A DNA stretch of 47,708 nucleotides from Serpentinimonas sp. (GCA_025458665.1 JALOSG010000003.1:1-47708); one strand, 5' to 3'. Positions 37,115 to 46,293 are shown, counted from the first letter of the stretch. Notes: a model not told the origin generated them from the sequence alone. Translations and numbers: made by a program.

Positions 37115-37734
37115 AACGCCTCCAGGGCCCGCAGTTCGGCCAGCGTGTTGGCGTTGTGGAAAGCGCGCGGGTCGTCGCCGGGCTGGTTGAATGGCACCAC
37201 CACCGTCTTGTGCTGGGCGGTCCACGCATCGATCTTGCGCCCGCCTTTTTGCGTGAAATCCACCAGGCTTTCCAGCAGCAGCACGCTCATGAGGCAGAAC
37301 ACCGGCTGGGTGCGCAACTGGCCGTCGGCCTCCGGGGCGGCCGCCATGGCAATCTCGGCCTGCTCGGCTTCCAGCGCCTGCACCATGCGGTCGGCCAGGT
37401 CCAGTGGCAGCAGCGGGCAATCGCAGGGCGCGGTGAGCAGGTAGGGCGTCTCGCAGCGCTCCAGCCCGGTGAGGAAGCCGGCCAGCGGGCCAGGAAAATC
37501 GCCCATGGTGTCGGGCCACACGGGCACGCCGAACGCCTCGTAGGCCGAGAGGTTCCGGTTGGCGTTGATCATCTGCTCGCCCACCCAGCCGCCGCGCTGC
37601 ATCTGCAGGCGCAAGAGGGTGTGCAGCGCCATGGGCGTGCCGTTGAAGCTCTGCAGGCCTTTGTCCACGCCGCCCATGCGCGAGCCCCTGCCACCGGCCA
37701 GCACCAGCGCGGTCACGTTGTTCTGCCCCACCAT
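37111..37734 (-). CDS. mobA: Molybdenum cofactor guanylyltransferase
   Basis: The 207-residue protein attaches GMP to Mo-molybdopterin, forming the MGD/bis-MGD cofactor of the DMSO reductase family. The nucleotide-binding motif [19 protein letters not shown] is at residues 10-28, and [28 protein letters not shown] carries the metal-binding Asp region. It begins one base after the moaA stop and overlaps the moeA start (GTGA), so the three are tightly coupled. The presence of MobA implies that this organism makes at least one enzyme using the dinucleotide form of the cofactor. Confidence 0.94.
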   Translation of the reverse strand: MVGQNNVTALVLAGGRGSRMGGVDKGLQSFNGTPMALHTLLRLQMQRGGWVGEQMINANRNLSAYEAFGVPVWPDTMGDFPGPLAGFLTGLERCETPYLLTAPCDCPLLPLDLADRMVQALEAEQAEIAMAAAPEADGQLRTQPVFCLMSVLLLESLVDFTQKGGRKIDAWTAQHKTVVVPFNQPGDDPRAFHNANTLAELRALEAL

Positions 37735-37735
37735 C

Positions 37736-38899
37736 TCAACCTCCGATATAGCTCATTTCCACGCGCTGGCCCGGCATACCCACGTCGGCCGGCAGGCTGG
37801 CGCGCAGCTCCGAATAGCGGTCGGTGCGGCCCTGCCAGATGGCCGCGATGGCGCTGGCAATCTGGACATCGCTGGCACCGCCGCGCAGCAAGTCGCGCAG
37901 GTCGTGGCCCTGGTGCGCAAACAGGCACAGGTACACCTGGCCTTCGGTAGACAGGCGCGCGCGGTTGCAGTCGCGGCAAAAAGCCTGCGTCACGCTGCTG
38001 ATCACACCAATCTCGCCCAGTGCGGGGTCGTGCTCGCCCGCGGCGTTGGCATAGCCCCAGCGCTCGGCGGTTTCCCCGGGAGCGCTGGGCTCCAGCTGCA
38101 CCAGCGGCATTTCGCGGTGGATGAGTTCCACCACCTCGGCGCTGGGCAGCACTTCGTCCATGCGCCAGCCGTTGGTGGCACCCACGTCCATGTATTCAAT
38201 GAAGCGCAGCACTATGCCCGTGCCCTGGAAGTGCCGGGCCATGGGCAGGATCTGGTCCACGTTGGTACCGCGCTTGACCACCATGTTCACCTTGATGGGG
38301 CCCAGTCCCACCGCCTGCGCCGCCTCTATGCCGCGCAGCACATCGGCCACGGGAAAGTCCACATCGTTCATCTGGCGGAACACGGCGTCGTCCAGCCCGT
38401 CGAGGCTCACGGTCACGCGCTGCAGGCCGGCGTCTTTCAGCGCCCGGGCTTTGCGTTCCAGCAGACTGCCGTTGGTGGTGAGGGTCAGGTCCAGCGGCAG
38501 GCCTTCCGGGGTGCGCAAGTCGGCCAACTGGCCCACCAGAATTTCCAGGTTCTTGCGCAGCAGGGGCTCCCCGCCAGTGAGGCGGATTTTCTGTACGCCG
38601 TGGGCCACGAACTGACGCGTCAGCCGGGTGATCTCCTCGAAACTGAGCAGGGCGCTTTGCGGCAGGTACTGGTAGTCCTTGTCGAACACTTCCTTGGGCA
38701 TGCAATAGGCACAGCGGAAGTTGCAGCGGTCGGTCACGCTGATGCGCAGGTCGCGCAGCGGGCGGCCCAGGCCGTCACTCAGCAAACCGTTGGGCACCAC
38801 CTCGGCCATCGCGCCGGGGCCGCTGGTGTGGTACCGGACCGTGGAGGGGGCGCCGCCGCGGGCGCGCTCGTCCACCAAGGGGATCACACGTTCACTCAT
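37736..38899 (-). CDS. moaA: GTP 3',8-cyclase (molybdenum cofactor biosynthesis)
   Basis: The 387-residue radical SAM enzyme performs the first step of molybdopterin synthesis. The start is ATG of [16 protein letters not shown]; the ORF-track extension crosses the sox terminator and is rejected. The radical SAM cluster motif is [12 protein letters not shown], and [16 protein letters not shown] follows. The second [4Fe-4S] site comes from [21 protein letters not shown]. The C-terminal YIGG gives the Gly-Gly tail needed for activity. It is slightly longer than E. coli MoaA (329 residues) because of an N-terminal extension that is common in Comamonadaceae. It lies downstream of soxAX but is separated from it by a terminator. 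Confidence 0.95.
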   Translation of the reverse strand: MSERVIPLVDERARGGAPSTVRYHTSGPGAMAEVVPNGLLSDGLGRPLRDLRISVTDRCNFRCAYCMPKEVFDKDYQYLPQSALLSFEEITRLTRQFVAHGVQKIRLTGGEPLLRKNLEILVGQLADLRTPEGLPLDLTLTTNGSLLERKARALKDAGLQRVTVSLDGLDDAVFRQMNDVDFPVADVLRGIEAAQAVGLGPIKVNMVVKRGTNVDQILPMARHFQGTGIVLRFIEYMDVGATNGWRMDEVLPSAEVVELIHREMPLVQLEPSAPGETAERWGYANAAGEHDPALGEIGVISSVTQAFCRDCNRARLSTEGQVYLCLFAHQGHDLRDLLRGGASDVQIASAIAAIWQGRTDRYSELRASLPADVGMPGQRVEMSYIGG

Positions 38900-38940
38900 G
38901 CTGTTGAAGATATCACCAATGTTGTACTCCCACGGTGCAC

Positions 38941-38967
38941 AAAAAAACGCCCCACACGGGGTGGGGC
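38941..38967 (-). terminator. Rho-independent terminator after soxX
   Basis: On the minus strand GCCCCAC pairs perfectly with GTGGGGC around CCCGT and is followed by G and seven T. It should end the soxAX transcript before moaA. Confidence 0.88.
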
Positions 38968-39034
38968 ATTGTGCCCGATCTGGTCCGGGCCTGGGCACAC
39001 ACCGCGGCGGTATCCCGCTGCGGTGGCCTGAAGC

Positions 39035-39691
39035 TTACTTGTTCACCGGGGATGCCGGGTCCAGCAGCAGCGCCATCACGTCCTTGATCTGCTTTTCGGT
39101 CAGGATACCCTTGTGGCCCACCCGCGGCATCTGGGAACAGGCGTTGTAGGCGCGTGCATTCCAGAGCTTGCCCCAGGTGTATTCCACAATCGCTTTGGAC
39201 GCCGGGTCGTTGGGGTTCGTCACACCGCGCAGCTTGCCGTAGTTGTACAGGCTGGGGCCCAGGTTGCCGTAGGAAATTTCTTCCTTGCTGATCTGGTGGC
39301 AGTTGTAGCAGTTGCCGCCGTTCTCTGCGCTGGCCTGGTCGCTCCAGGTCAGGCCCCGGCCGCTCTGTGCAATGCGCTCGCCGGCCTTCCAGTCGCCCAG
39401 GAACTTGCCGTCCGAAGGCCACTTCACGGTCTTCATCTCGTTCTCTTCGATCTGCTTGGCCAGCTTCTCGTCGATGGGCTTGCCCGCCACATCGGCCGCC
39501 GAGCACAGCTCGTTGGCCATGTCGGGCGCGGTGATGCGGTCCATCGTGGCGATGCCGCGGGCCGAGAAGGACGCCTTCACGATGTCGGCGGTCATTTTGT
39601 CGTATTCGGCACTGGGGCGCTGCACCGTACAGCCTTGCAGGACCAGCAGAGCAGCCGGCACAGCCAGCGCGATAAGGGATTTCTTCATCAT
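39035..39691 (-). CDS. soxX: Sulfur oxidation c-type cytochrome SoxX
   Basis: The 218-residue protein is one half of the SoxAX complex, which joins thiosulfate to the SoxYZ carrier in the periplasm. The N-terminus MMKKSLIALAVPAALLVLQG is a signal sequence followed by Cys21 in a possible lipobox (LQGC), so it may be membrane-anchored. The single heme site is Cys128-x2-Cys131-His132 (NCYNCHQ), with Met188 in CSQMPR as the likely second ligand. It is 16 bp after soxA with an AGGAG site. It is longer than the shortest SoxX proteins because of an N-terminal extension, as in the larger SoxX type. No soxYZ, soxB or soxCD is present here. Confidence 0.92.
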   Translation of the reverse strand: MMKKSLIALAVPAALLVLQGCTVQRPSAEYDKMTADIVKASFSARGIATMDRITAPDMANELCSAADVAGKPIDEKLAKQIEENEMKTVKWPSDGKFLGDWKAGERIAQSGRGLTWSDQASAENGGNCYNCHQISKEEISYGNLGPSLYNYGKLRGVTNPNDPASKAIVEYTWGKLWNARAYNACSQMPRVGHKGILTEKQIKDVMALLLDPASPVNK

Positions 39692-39707
39692 GTTATGTGG
39701 CTCCTGA

Positions 39708-40508
39708 TCAGCGCTTGATGGTGGGCACGGCAGACTCTGAGCCCTTGGCGTTCACGCCCATGTACACGCCCAGCGCTATGGTCACGTCACTGGCAAAACC
39801 GGGTTCCGGAAAGCGCTGCTGGCGGTAGCAGTCGTTCAGGCGGTGCTGCATGCTCCACATCTGGCCGTTGGAGACCCGGTAGGCGGGCCAGGCGGCAAAA
39901 CCCACGCCGTCGCCGGGGTTGGTGGTCAGGTTGGGCAGGTCTTGCAGGCGGATGCGCCCGCCGTCCACGGCGTGGCAGGAGGCGCACGCAAAATCATGCG
40001 GTCCGCCGCGCATGAAGAACAGGCGCTTGCCCACTTCGTACATGTCGCGCTCGGCCTGTGTTTTCTGGGGCAGGTTGAATTTCATGCCCTTGGACTGGGT
40101 GGCTACCCACGTAGCCATGGCCACCACATTGGCGGTCTCGCCCTTGCCAAAACCACGGGTGTTCACTTCCTTCTTCGTATCGATGCCCTGCAAGGTTTCC
40201 ATGCAGGTCATCAGGCGGCTCTCGAGGTCCTGCACGCGGCCAGTGTCCTTGAAGAAGCGGGGCAGTTCCACGAATGCGCCCGCCACCACACCCGGGCCTT
40301 TGCCCAGGTCGCACTGCTCCATGGATGCGTTCTTGGGGCCACGCTTCTGTTTCCAGAGGTCTTCGCCCTTGGCCTCGAACAGTTCGGCCGGGTTTCCGTC
40401 CTGGAGCATTTCCCGGTACTGGGCAATGCCTTCTGCTGCACTCTGGGCGTAGGCTGCGGTGGCGCCTACAGACGCCGCCATGGCCAGTACCCACATCTTT
40501 TTATTCAT
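39708..40508 (-). CDS. soxA: L-cysteine S-thiosulfotransferase subunit SoxA
   Basis: The 266-residue protein starts MNKKMWVLAMAASVGATAAY, with a strong GAGGAGA site; the 14 extra residues in the ORF track are rejected. Signal cleavage is expected after AYAQ. The sequence has only one heme-binding motif, Cys175-x2-Cys178-His179 (FACASCHAV); the N-terminal heme of the diheme form is replaced by Cys66 and Cys102, which probably form a disulfide. Cys227 (RLNDCYRQQR) is the expected persulfide cysteine that ligates the active heme. It forms the catalytic SoxAX complex with SoxX. A promoter should lie in the 282 bp shared with divergent ppa. Confidence 0.93.
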   Translation of the reverse strand: MNKKMWVLAMAASVGATAAYAQSAAEGIAQYREMLQDGNPAELFEAKGEDLWKQKRGPKNASMEQCDLGKGPGVVAGAFVELPRFFKDTGRVQDLESRLMTCMETLQGIDTKKEVNTRGFGKGETANVVAMATWVATQSKGMKFNLPQKTQAERDMYEVGKRLFFMRGGPHDFACASCHAVDGGRIRLQDLPNLTTNPGDGVGFAAWPAYRVSNGQMWSMQHRLNDCYRQQRFPEPGFASDVTIALGVYMGVNAKGSESAVPTIKR

Positions 40509-40790
40509 TCCGATCTCCTCGTGGTTGAAATCAACAAAGCCGGCTGTCACTCCTGCTCCATCGCGGCCTGACCTTATCCGTTTTCCATCCCGCTCACACC
40601 CGGGAAAACCATGATTTGGAATATTTGCATGGACTTCTATTTGCCCGGCCGTGTCGGCCAGGTGACCGCCGCCGCCCTCTCATTTTTTGTCAGGCAGGAA
40701 TCAGTAAAATCGTGGTTAATACTTAGCCGTGCCCGCGCTGCGTCTCTCAGCGAGCCACTACTCCGCCAACCTCTCTACCTGCATTCCCCC

Positions 40791-41327
40791 ATGTCTCTCG
40801 ACAAAGTAACCCCTGGCAAGAACGTCCCCGAGTCTTTCAACGTGATCATCGAGATCCCCATGAACGGCGACCCGATCAAGTACGAGGTGGACAAAGAGAC
40901 CGGCGCCATTTTCGTGGACCGTTTCATGAGCACGGCCATGCACTACCCGGCCAACTATGGCTACGTGCCGCGCACCATCGCCGGCGACGGTGATCCGGTG
41001 GATGTGCTGGTGATCACGCCCGTACCGCTGACCCCGGGTGTGGTGGTGCCTTGCCGCGCCATTGGCATTCTGCGCATGGAAGACGAAGCCGGCGAAGACG
41101 GCAAGGTGTTGGCGGTGCCCACCAACAAGCTGCTGTCCCTCTATAGCCGCTGGACCACCCCCGAAGACCTGAACCCGATGCGCCTCAAAGCCATCGAGCA
41201 CTTCTTCGAGCACTACAAAGACCTCGAGCAGGGCAAGTGGGTCAAGGTGCTGGGCTGGGCCGGCCCGGAAGCCGCGCACAAGGAAATCCTTGACGGTATT
41301 GCGGCCTACGACAAGGCGGCAGCCTGA
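40791..41327 (+). CDS. ppa: Inorganic pyrophosphatase
   Basis: The 178-residue soluble family I enzyme hydrolyses pyrophosphate to two phosphates. It starts [20 protein letters not shown], and the 60 residues before this in the ORF track are untranslated leader. The substrate and metal sites are present: [18 protein letters not shown], then [25 protein letters not shown] with the Asp cluster that binds Mg2+. The C-terminal [18 protein letters not shown] completes the family. The leader between soxA and this gene is about 282 bp and contains no ORF with family resemblance. A strong hairpin follows the stop. Confidence 0.96.
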   Translation: MSLDKVTPGKNVPESFNVIIEIPMNGDPIKYEVDKETGAIFVDRFMSTAMHYPANYGYVPRTIAGDGDPVDVLVITPVPLTPGVVVPCRAIGILRMEDEAGEDGKVLAVPTNKLLSLYSRWTTPEDLNPMRLKAIEHFFEHYKDLEQGKWVKVLGWAGPEAAHKEILDGIAAYDKAAA

Positions 41328-41333
41328 TAAGCA

Positions 41334-41361
41334 CAAAGCGCCCCCGGGGCGCTTTGGTGTT
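41334..41361 (+). terminator. Terminator after ppa
   Basis: CAAAGCGCCCC and GGGGCGCTTTG form an almost uninterrupted palindrome six bases after the ppa stop, followed by GTGTTT. The T run is short. It lies between convergent ppa and the acyltransferase gene, so it may serve both. Confidence 0.72.
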
Positions 41362-41410
41362 TCTGGGGCTGTAGTCTGCGCGGCTTCACCCCTGTTCCAG
41401 CCCGGCGCCC

Positions 41411-42643
41411 TCAACCGGGTTGCTTGAAGGGGCTGCGTTGCTCCAGGTGGTCCAGGTACTGGGCCACACCTTCCCCTTCGCGTTCCAGGAAACGTTCCAC
41501 CGCATCGGAGAACGCCGGGTGTGCCAGCCAGTGCGCGCTGTGGGTGGCGGTGGGCAACAGGGCGCGCGCCATCTTGTGTTCGCCTTGCGCGCCGCCTTCA
41601 AAGCGCTGCACTCCGTGCGCCATGCACCAGGCCAGCGGCTGGTAGTAGCAGGCCTCGAAGTGCAGGCAATCCACGCGCTGTAGTGCCCCCCAGTAGCGGC
41701 CGTAGGCAGCCTGCGGGTTGGGGCTGGTATCGCTCAACGCGATCAGGCTGCACGCCACGCGCTCCCCCTGCGCGTTGTGCGCGATGAACAGCAACCAGTA
41801 GCCGGGCTGCGTCTGGGCCAGCCGGTGGAAGAAGTCGCGGCTCAGGTAGGGCGGGTTGCCGTGTTCGTAGTAGGTGCGGGCGTAGCAGCGGTAGAAGAAA
41901 TCCCAGTCGGTGCTTTGAATCTCGGCGCCACGCAGCGCGGTGAAGGTGATGCCGGCCTCGGCCACACGCCGGCGCTCCTGCTTGATTTTCTTGCGCTTCT
42001 CCTGCGACAGGCTGGCCAGGAAATGCCCAAAGTCCTGAAACTGCGCTGTGGCCGATCCTTCGCCGCCACCAACACCCGGCACCACGTTGTGCCAGTGGAA
42101 CTGCACCGTTTGCCGGGGCATCAGGCCTGCTGCGCCGGCGGCCTCCATGTCGGCGGGAGGAGCAAACAGCACATGGACCGATGACCAGTCTTCGGCCTGC
42201 GCGTGGCGTTTCAGGGCTTGCACCAGCGCCCGCCGCGCCGCCGCGCTGCGCGCGAGCAGGCGCGGCCCGGGCACTGGTGTGAACGGCACCGCCACCACCG
42301 CCTTGGGGTAGTAGGGCAGGCCGTGCTGTGCATAGGCGTTGGCCCAGGCCCAGTCGAACACATACTCTCCGTAAGAGTGGTTCTTGATATACAGCGGCGC
42401 GGCAGCTTCCAGCGTGTTGCCGCGCCACAGCGTGATCCACTGCAGCGCCCAACCGGCCTCGGGGACGGCGCTGCCACTGTGGTGCAGGGCGTGCAAATAC
42501 TCGTGGCGCACGAAGGGGCCGCTGGCGCTGCCGCCGGGTTGCTGTTCCAGCAGCGTATTCCAGTCGGCCGCAGACACCTCGTCCGGGTTGATCAATACCC
42601 GGGTGACATAATCGTCGCTGTCGTATTCGGTGTTACTGCTCAT
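41411..42643 (-). CDS. FemAB-like GNAT family N-acyltransferase (DUF482)
   Basis: The 410-residue protein matches the peptidoglycan biosynthesis/recognition FemAB-like group: PFVRHEYLHALHHSG, then HSYGEYVFDWAWANAYAQHGLPYYPKAVVAVPFTPVPGPRLL, and EKRKKIKQERRRVAEAGITF. The C-terminal RYWGALQRVDCLHFEACYYQPLAWC and FEGGAQGEHKMARALLP follow the family pattern. The substrate is unknown. The chosen ATG at 42643 overlaps the divergent nadE ATG (both in CATG), and neither has a clear ribosome site. An internal TTG at codon 17 is an alternative start. The protein is cytoplasmic with no signal peptide. Confidence 0.88.
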   Translation of the reverse strand: MSSNTEYDSDDYVTRVLINPDEVSAADWNTLLEQQPGGSASGPFVRHEYLHALHHSGSAVPEAGWALQWITLWRGNTLEAAAPLYIKNHSYGEYVFDWAWANAYAQHGLPYYPKAVVAVPFTPVPGPRLLARSAAARRALVQALKRHAQAEDWSSVHVLFAPPADMEAAGAAGLMPRQTVQFHWHNVVPGVGGGEGSATAQFQDFGHFLASLSQEKRKKIKQERRRVAEAGITFTALRGAEIQSTDWDFFYRCYARTYYEHGNPPYLSRDFFHRLAQTQPGYWLLFIAHNAQGERVACSLIALSDTSPNPQAAYGRYWGALQRVDCLHFEACYYQPLAWCMAHGVQRFEGGAQGEHKMARALLPTATHSAHWLAHPAFSDAVERFLEREGEGVAQYLDHLEQRSPFKQPG

Positions 42644-44336
42644 GGCCCTCAAACTCTGCGTTGCGCAGCTGAATTTCGTGGTTGGCGATCTGGCCGGCAA
42701 CGCCCAGAAGATCATTGATGCAGCGCATGCGGCCTATGCCCAGGGAGCCCGCGTTCTGCTCACGCCCGAGCTGGCTTTGTGCGGGTACGCTGCCGAAGAC
42801 CTGTTCCTGCGTCCCGCCTTCATTGCGGCCTGTGATGATGCCCTCAAAACAGTAGCCGAAAAAACCTGCGGGTTAAAAGGTCTGCATCTGGTGGTGGGCC
42901 ACCCCATGGCGTCGAGCCAGTGGGGCCGGCGCACCCGCAGCGTGGCCCAGGCCCCTTGCGTCAACGTCGCCAGTGTTGTGCTGGAAGGCGCGGTGGTACA
43001 GCGCTACGCCAAGCGCGAACTGCCCAATTACCAGGTGTTCGACGAGCGCCGCTACTTTGTGCCCGGCACCGAGCCTTGCGTGTTCGAAGTACCAGACGAC
43101 GCGGGCCAGCCGCACCGCATCGGTCTGCTCATTTGCGAGGACGCGTGGTTCGAGCAACCCGCGGCCGACTCGGTGGCCGCGGGGGCCGAGGTGCTGGTGG
43201 TCATCAATGCCTCTCCCTTCCATGCGGGCAAGGGCGGCGAGCGTGAGCAGACCATGCGCGAGCGCGCCCTGGCCACCGGCGTGCCGCTGCTGTATGCCCA
43301 CCTGGTGGGCGGGCAGGACGAGATCGTCTTCGAGGGGCGCAGCTTCGCGGTCAACCCCGATGGGCAACTGGGCGCGCGCGCAGCCAGTTTCAAGGAAGAA
43401 CTGCTCATGGTGGAGGCGCAAGCGCTGCCCGGTGTGGGCGGTTTGCAGCTCATAGGCAACGTGGCCGCCGAGCCCGAGCCCGATGCCGAACTGTGGCATG
43501 CGCTGGTGCTGGGTGTGCGCGACTACGTGGGCAAGAACGGCTTTCCGGGTGTGGTGCTGGGCCTGTCGGGCGGCATCGACTCCGCGCTGGTGCTGGCCAT
43601 AGCGGTGGATGCGCTGGGCGCCAGCCGCGTGCGTACGGTCATGATGCCTTCACCCTACACCGCAGACATTTCCTGGATCGATGCGCGCGATATGGCGCAG
43701 CGCATGGGTGTGCGTTACGACGAAGTGGCCATTGCGCCCGAGTTCGAGTCCTTCCTCTCATCGCTGCAGCCGCTGTTCGAAGGCAAGCCGCTGGACGCGA
43801 CCGAGGAAAACATCCAGGCGCGCATACGCGGCACGCTGCTCATGGGCCTGTCGAACAAGCACGGCAGCCTGGTGCTCACCACCGGCAACAAGAGCGAAAT
43901 GGCCACCGGCTACTGTACGCTCTACGGCGACATGGCCGGCGGCTTTGCCGTCATCAAAGACGTGGTGAAAACGCGGGTGTTCCGGCTGGCGCGCTGGCGC
44001 AACCTGCACGATCCCTACGGCACGGGCGTGAACCCCATTCCCGAGCGCATCATCACCCGCCCGCCGAGCGCCGAATTGCGCCCCGACCAGACCGACCAGG
44101 ACAGCCTGCCTCCCTACGAAGTGCTCGATGCCATCGTGCAGCGCTACATGGAAGACGACCAGGACCCCGCGCAGATCGTGGCGGCGGGTTACGACCGCGC
44201 GGCGGTGGACCAGGTGGTGCGGCTCATCCGCATCAATGAGTACAAGCGCCGCCAGGCCGCCGTGGGCGTGCGCGTGACGCACCGCAGCTTCGGCAAGGAC
44301 TGGCGCTACCCCATCACCAGCAAATACCGGGCTTGA
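42642..44336 (+). CDS. nadE: Glutamine-dependent NAD+ synthetase
   Basis: The 564-residue protein has two domains. The N-terminal nitrilase-like amidase has the Glu-Lys-Cys triad: Glu43 in TPELALCGY, the Lys of AKRELPNYQVFDERRYF, and the Cys of LLICEDAWF. It makes ammonia from glutamine. The C-terminal synthetase has the P-loop-like LGLSGGIDSALVLAIAVDALG and the NAD-site block TTGNKSEMATGYCTLYGDMAGGF. The enzyme converts deamido-NAD to NAD. A GTG four codons upstream is a possible alternative start. The 3' end carries a short tandem duplication around the stop. glnB follows after 138 bp, a common pairing in betaproteobacteria. Confidence 0.95.
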   Translation: MALKLCVAQLNFVVGDLAGNAQKIIDAAHAAYAQGARVLLTPELALCGYAAEDLFLRPAFIAACDDALKTVAEKTCGLKGLHLVVGHPMASSQWGRRTRSVAQAPCVNVASVVLEGAVVQRYAKRELPNYQVFDERRYFVPGTEPCVFEVPDDAGQPHRIGLLICEDAWFEQPAADSVAAGAEVLVVINASPFHAGKGGEREQTMRERALATGVPLLYAHLVGGQDEIVFEGRSFAVNPDGQLGARAASFKEELLMVEAQALPGVGGLQLIGNVAAEPEPDAELWHALVLGVRDYVGKNGFPGVVLGLSGGIDSALVLAIAVDALGASRVRTVMMPSPYTADISWIDARDMAQRMGVRYDEVAIAPEFESFLSSLQPLFEGKPLDATEENIQARIRGTLLMGLSNKHGSLVLTTGNKSEMATGYCTLYGDMAGGFAVIKDVVKTRVFRLARWRNLHDPYGTGVNPIPERIITRPPSAELRPDQTDQDSLPPYEVLDAIVQRYMEDDQDPAQIVAAGYDRAAVDQVVRLIRINEYKRRQAAVGVRVTHRSFGKDWRYPITSKYRA

Positions 44337-44353
44337 AAGTACCGGGCTTGAAG
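44325..44353. repeat. Tandem duplication across the nadE stop codon
   Basis: TACCGGGCTTGAA occurs twice with a period of 15 bases; the first copy contains the last codons and TGA stop of nadE. The second copy lies in the intergenic region and begins immediately after. It looks like a recent slippage or duplication event. Confidence 0.85.
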
Positions 44354-44405
44354 TCCCCGGTGGCTGAGGGGCTGCCCTGGGTAGCCGGGCGCAGCGTCGT
44401 GATAG

Positions 44406-44813
<408 letters not shown>

Positions 44814-44853
44814 GTGCGACGGCCGCGTTCCGGGGTGCAGCAACCCTGGGCGG

Positions 44854-45457
44854 TCAGGTCAGTGAGAGCCGCGGTGCAGGTGCCAGTCCCGCGTCCTGCA
44901 CCAGTTGCGGCAGCAACGCCGTAGGCTCGGTGCCCACCCGCACCAGATCCATCTGCCAGAGGTTCACAAAGCCACCTTGCACCGTTTGTTGCAGGAAACT
45001 GAGCATCGCATCGTAGTAGCCAGCGGTGTTCAGCAAACCGATGGGCTTGTCGTGGTAGCCCAGCTGGCGCCAGGTCCAGACTTCAAAAAATTCTTCGAAT
45101 GTGCCTATGCCGCCGGGCAACGCCAGAAAGGCGTCGGCCCGCTCGGCCATGATGCGCTTGCGCTCGTGCATGGTTTTCACCACATGCAGTTCGGTGCAGT
45201 CGTTCCACCAGCGTTTCAGGAATCACGCCCACCACCCGGCCACCGGCCTCCAGGGTGGCGGTGGCCACAGCGCCCATGAGCCCGTTGTTGCCGCCGCCGT
45301 ACACCAACTGGCCGCCGTGTGTGCCTATCCAGTGGCCGGTGGCGCGAGCCACCTCCAGATAGGCTGGGCTGCTGCCAGGGCGGGAGCCGCAGTACACGCA
45401 CACGGAGAACGCAGGCCCGCTGTCCGGGGCGGCCGAAACGGTCGGGGCAGGTGTCAC
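44854..45457 (-). pseudogene. LOG family (TIGR00730) protein gene with frameshift
   Basis: The gene begins with GTG overlapping the RDD gene stop (GTGA). The first part encodes FSVCVYCGSRPGSSPAYLEVARATGHWIG and YGGGNNGLMGAVATATLEAGG, the nucleotide-binding half of the LOG fold. After VVGVIPETLVER the correct frame switches; the remainder (NDCTELHVVKTMHERKRIMAERADAF and LPGGIGTFEEFFEVWTWRQ) is in another frame. Restoring one copy of an 11-base repeat CTGGTGGAACG at 45201-45211 would give a continuous LVERWWNDCTELHVV. LOG enzymes are phosphoribohydrolases of cytokinin-like or nucleotide monophosphates. Unless the read is wrong, no functional product is made; both the PGGxGT and MHERK motifs survive intact in the downstream frame. 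Confidence 0.87.
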
Positions 45458-46005
45458 TTTTTCTTCGTCCAGAAAGGTTTGCGCGGGGGGCGGGGCGGCG
45501 GCTCCTGGTGGATGAGGCGCGTGCCCGCCATGGCATCGTGCCAGAACTGACGGTCTGGATGGAAACGCGCCAGGATGGCCCATACCGTGACCCAGCCCAG
45601 AGTGATCAGTGTGACCTCGCCAGGGCGCAGGGAAAACACCGCCGAAGCGCCCAGCGGCGGGAGCAGCCAGACCCAGCAGAACAGGTAGCGCACCAAAGCA
45701 CGGCCCTGGGTCAGCGGGCGGCCCTGCCGGTCCACCACCCGGATATGCCATGTCTTCATGGCCAGCGTCTGCCCTTTGGACCACAGCCAGGTGAAGTAAA
45801 TGCCGAACACCACGAACAGGAAGAACTGCTGCAGGTGGCGGTTGTCCAGCGCATGCCGGGTCTGGGTCAGGGTGCTGAACAGATAGCCGGCCAGAAACAC
45901 CACGCCGAACAGCAGCATGCCCTCGTAAGTCCAGCAGGCCATGCGGCGCCAGAGTCCGGGAGTGGGCGCCTGGGCGGGGGTGGTGGGAGAAGCAGCTGTG
46001 GCCAC
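45454..46005 (-). CDS. RDD family membrane protein
   Basis: The 183-residue protein has a GTG start without a good ribosome site; an ATG at codon 22 (MACWTYEG) is possible. It has about three hydrophobic stretches: CWTYEGMLLFGVVFLAGYLF, then QQFFLFVVFGIYFTWLW and VTLITLGWVTVWAILARF. The RDD-type pattern Arg-Arg...Tyr-Glu-Gly near the first helix (LWRRMACWTYEG) and the MKTWHIRVVDRQGRPL loop place it in the family. Function is not known; some RDD proteins act as ion antiporters or accessory membrane proteins. The last codon region overlaps the start of the LOG gene. Confidence 0.82.
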   Translation of the reverse strand: MATAASPTTPAQAPTPGLWRRMACWTYEGMLLFGVVFLAGYLFSTLTQTRHALDNRHLQQFFLFVVFGIYFTWLWSKGQTLAMKTWHIRVVDRQGRPLTQGRALVRYLFCWVWLLPPLGASAVFSLRPGEVTLITLGWVTVWAILARFHPDRQFWHDAMAGTRLIHQEPPPRPPRKPFWTKKK

Positions 46006-46133
46006 GTTGCGGTTGCGTGTGAATGGAGTTGGAGGGCGGGCGCCGGGGCGCGCTGGATTGTCTCATTTCGGCCCGAGGCAGCCGTTCTGAGCGAAAAAAC
46101 CCGCGCGAAGTTCGAAAAAACCACCTGCTGCAG

Positions 46134-46142
46134 TGCGATAAT
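46134..46142 (+). promoter_or_regulatory. Candidate extended -10 promoter for ilvB
   Basis: TGCGATAAT combines an extended TG with a GATAAT box, about 150 bp before the ilvB start. There is no convincing -35 (TTCGAA at about 20 bp spacing). It would give a 145-nt leader. Confidence 0.42.
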
Positions 46143-46293
46143 CGGGGGCTGCAAGTATCACAGGCAAACGGATCAGGGTCGCGCGGTCAGCATTCCGCCC
46201 ATGTCTCTGGTCTCAAGTCCTGAAGCCGCCTCACAAGGGTGGGCCTAGGGGCACCCAAGGTTTTTCGTCAGAGAAATTCTCGAAAGGTTCATC

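Noticed and set aside
40509-40790. A gene or structured RNA in the 282-bp soxA-ppa gap
   Set aside because: The ORF leading into ppa has no family resemblance before MSLDKV, and I saw no convincing hairpin or promoter pair beyond AT-rich patches.
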